5,380 nt of DNA from Bacillota bacterium (GTDB taxonomy: Bacteria > Bacillota > Desulfitobacteriia > Desulfitobacteriales > Desulfitobacteriaceae). Positions 5,340 through 5,380 of this stretch are shown here, piece after piece. The stretch lies in the NCBI GenBank assembly GCA_021849995.1, contig JAJZSC010000268.1:1-5380 (forward strand), given 5' to 3'. How positions within the stretch are numbered: position 1 is the first letter of the stretch; each line of letters begins with the position of its first letter. The notes beneath the pieces are model-generated. The model was not told where the DNA came from and ran no database searches. It saw only the letters and a program-made list of their open reading frames with translations. The translations under genes were made by a program, and so were the position numbers.

Positions 5340-5355
5340 ACTATTTGACAATTAC
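5340..5355 (-). repeat. IS66 right terminal inverted repeat (IRR)
   Basis: ACTATTTGACAATTAC is the perfect 16-bp inverse of 2796-2811 and ends in TTAC, the complement of the GTAA tip. The remaining 25 bases of the window (5356-5380) are AT-rich flanking DNA in which I recognise no gene. Confidence 0.93.
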
Positions 5356-5380
5356 GAAAAAATAATTTACAATATCATAA

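Larger units (their letters stand above)
2796..5355 (+). mobile_element. Complete IS66-family insertion sequence, 2560 bp, three genes
   Basis: The element is bounded by perfect 16-bp inverted repeats beginning 5'-GTAA, the end sequence typical of IS66 elements, and holds tnpA, tnpB and tnpC in the standard order on one strand. Its length fits the usual 2.5-2.7 kb. All three frames are intact and the DDE residues of TnpC are present, so it is potentially active. IS66 elements normally create an 8-bp target duplication, but the flanks AAATATAA (2788-2795) and GAAAAAAT (5356-5363) do not match. An adjacent deletion, or recombination between two copies, could have changed one flank after insertion. 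Every piece recognised to its left is degraded, so the element probably landed in, or helped create, a non-selected region. Confidence 0.93.

Noticed and set aside
2796..5355. RNA-guided TnpB/IscB-type system because of the name tnpB
   Set aside because: The 118-residue TnpB is the IS66 accessory protein; it has no RuvC or guide-RNA features.
1..5380. CRISPR array, tRNA or rRNA gene, replication origin
   Set aside because: No regularly spaced repeats, no cloverleaf-like or rRNA-like stretches and no iteron or DnaA-box cluster were seen.

Overview
The window looks like an accessory region of a low-to-medium GC Firmicute, probably in the Clostridia. The supporting signs are strong AGGAGG-type Shine-Dalgarno (SD) sequences, T-tailed hairpins, a Firmicute-style IS66 element and gene remnants of kinds I associate with clostridial genomes. 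The lineage is inferred from style and remembered resemblance, not from a marker gene.

The window has two contrasting halves. From 1 to about 2795 nearly every recognisable coding stretch is broken, and most lie on the minus strand. In order along the plus strand they are: (i) a mobile-element-type hypothetical protein with a good start but an in-frame TAA at codon 23, running off the left edge; (ii) a 50-codon remnant whose tail may resemble the C-terminus of a TrmA/RlmD-type RNA methyltransferase; (iii) a RelE/ParE-type toxin lacking its N-terminus, overlapped by an unrelated start that encodes a hydrophobic, signal-peptide-like segment; (iv) a response-regulator receiver remnant joined out of frame to (v) a sensor remnant with one membrane segment and a 7TMR-DISMED2-like extracellular domain; (vi) the C-terminal end of a RAYT/IS200-like transposase; and, on the plus strand, (vii) the C-terminal part of an unrecognised secreted-type protein and (viii) an unrecognised open frame. 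Several T-tailed or long-stem hairpins separate the pieces.

From 2796 to 5355 there is a complete, apparently intact 2560-bp IS66-family insertion sequence. It has perfect 16-bp terminal inverted repeats starting with the family-typical GTAA, then tnpA and tnpB (ATGA overlap), a 111-bp gap with a strong hairpin, tnpC (DDE transposase, all three acidic residues present), and a terminator just inside the right end. No 8-bp target duplication flanks it. The first TAA of its left end supplies the stop of the open frame running in from the left.

I see no convincing new functional system. The most useful observations are the density of decay, the RAYT remnant on the strand opposite the 2175-2489 reading frame, the fused and frameshifted sensor/receiver pseudogene, the missing target duplication, and the internal hairpin that could lower tnpC expression.
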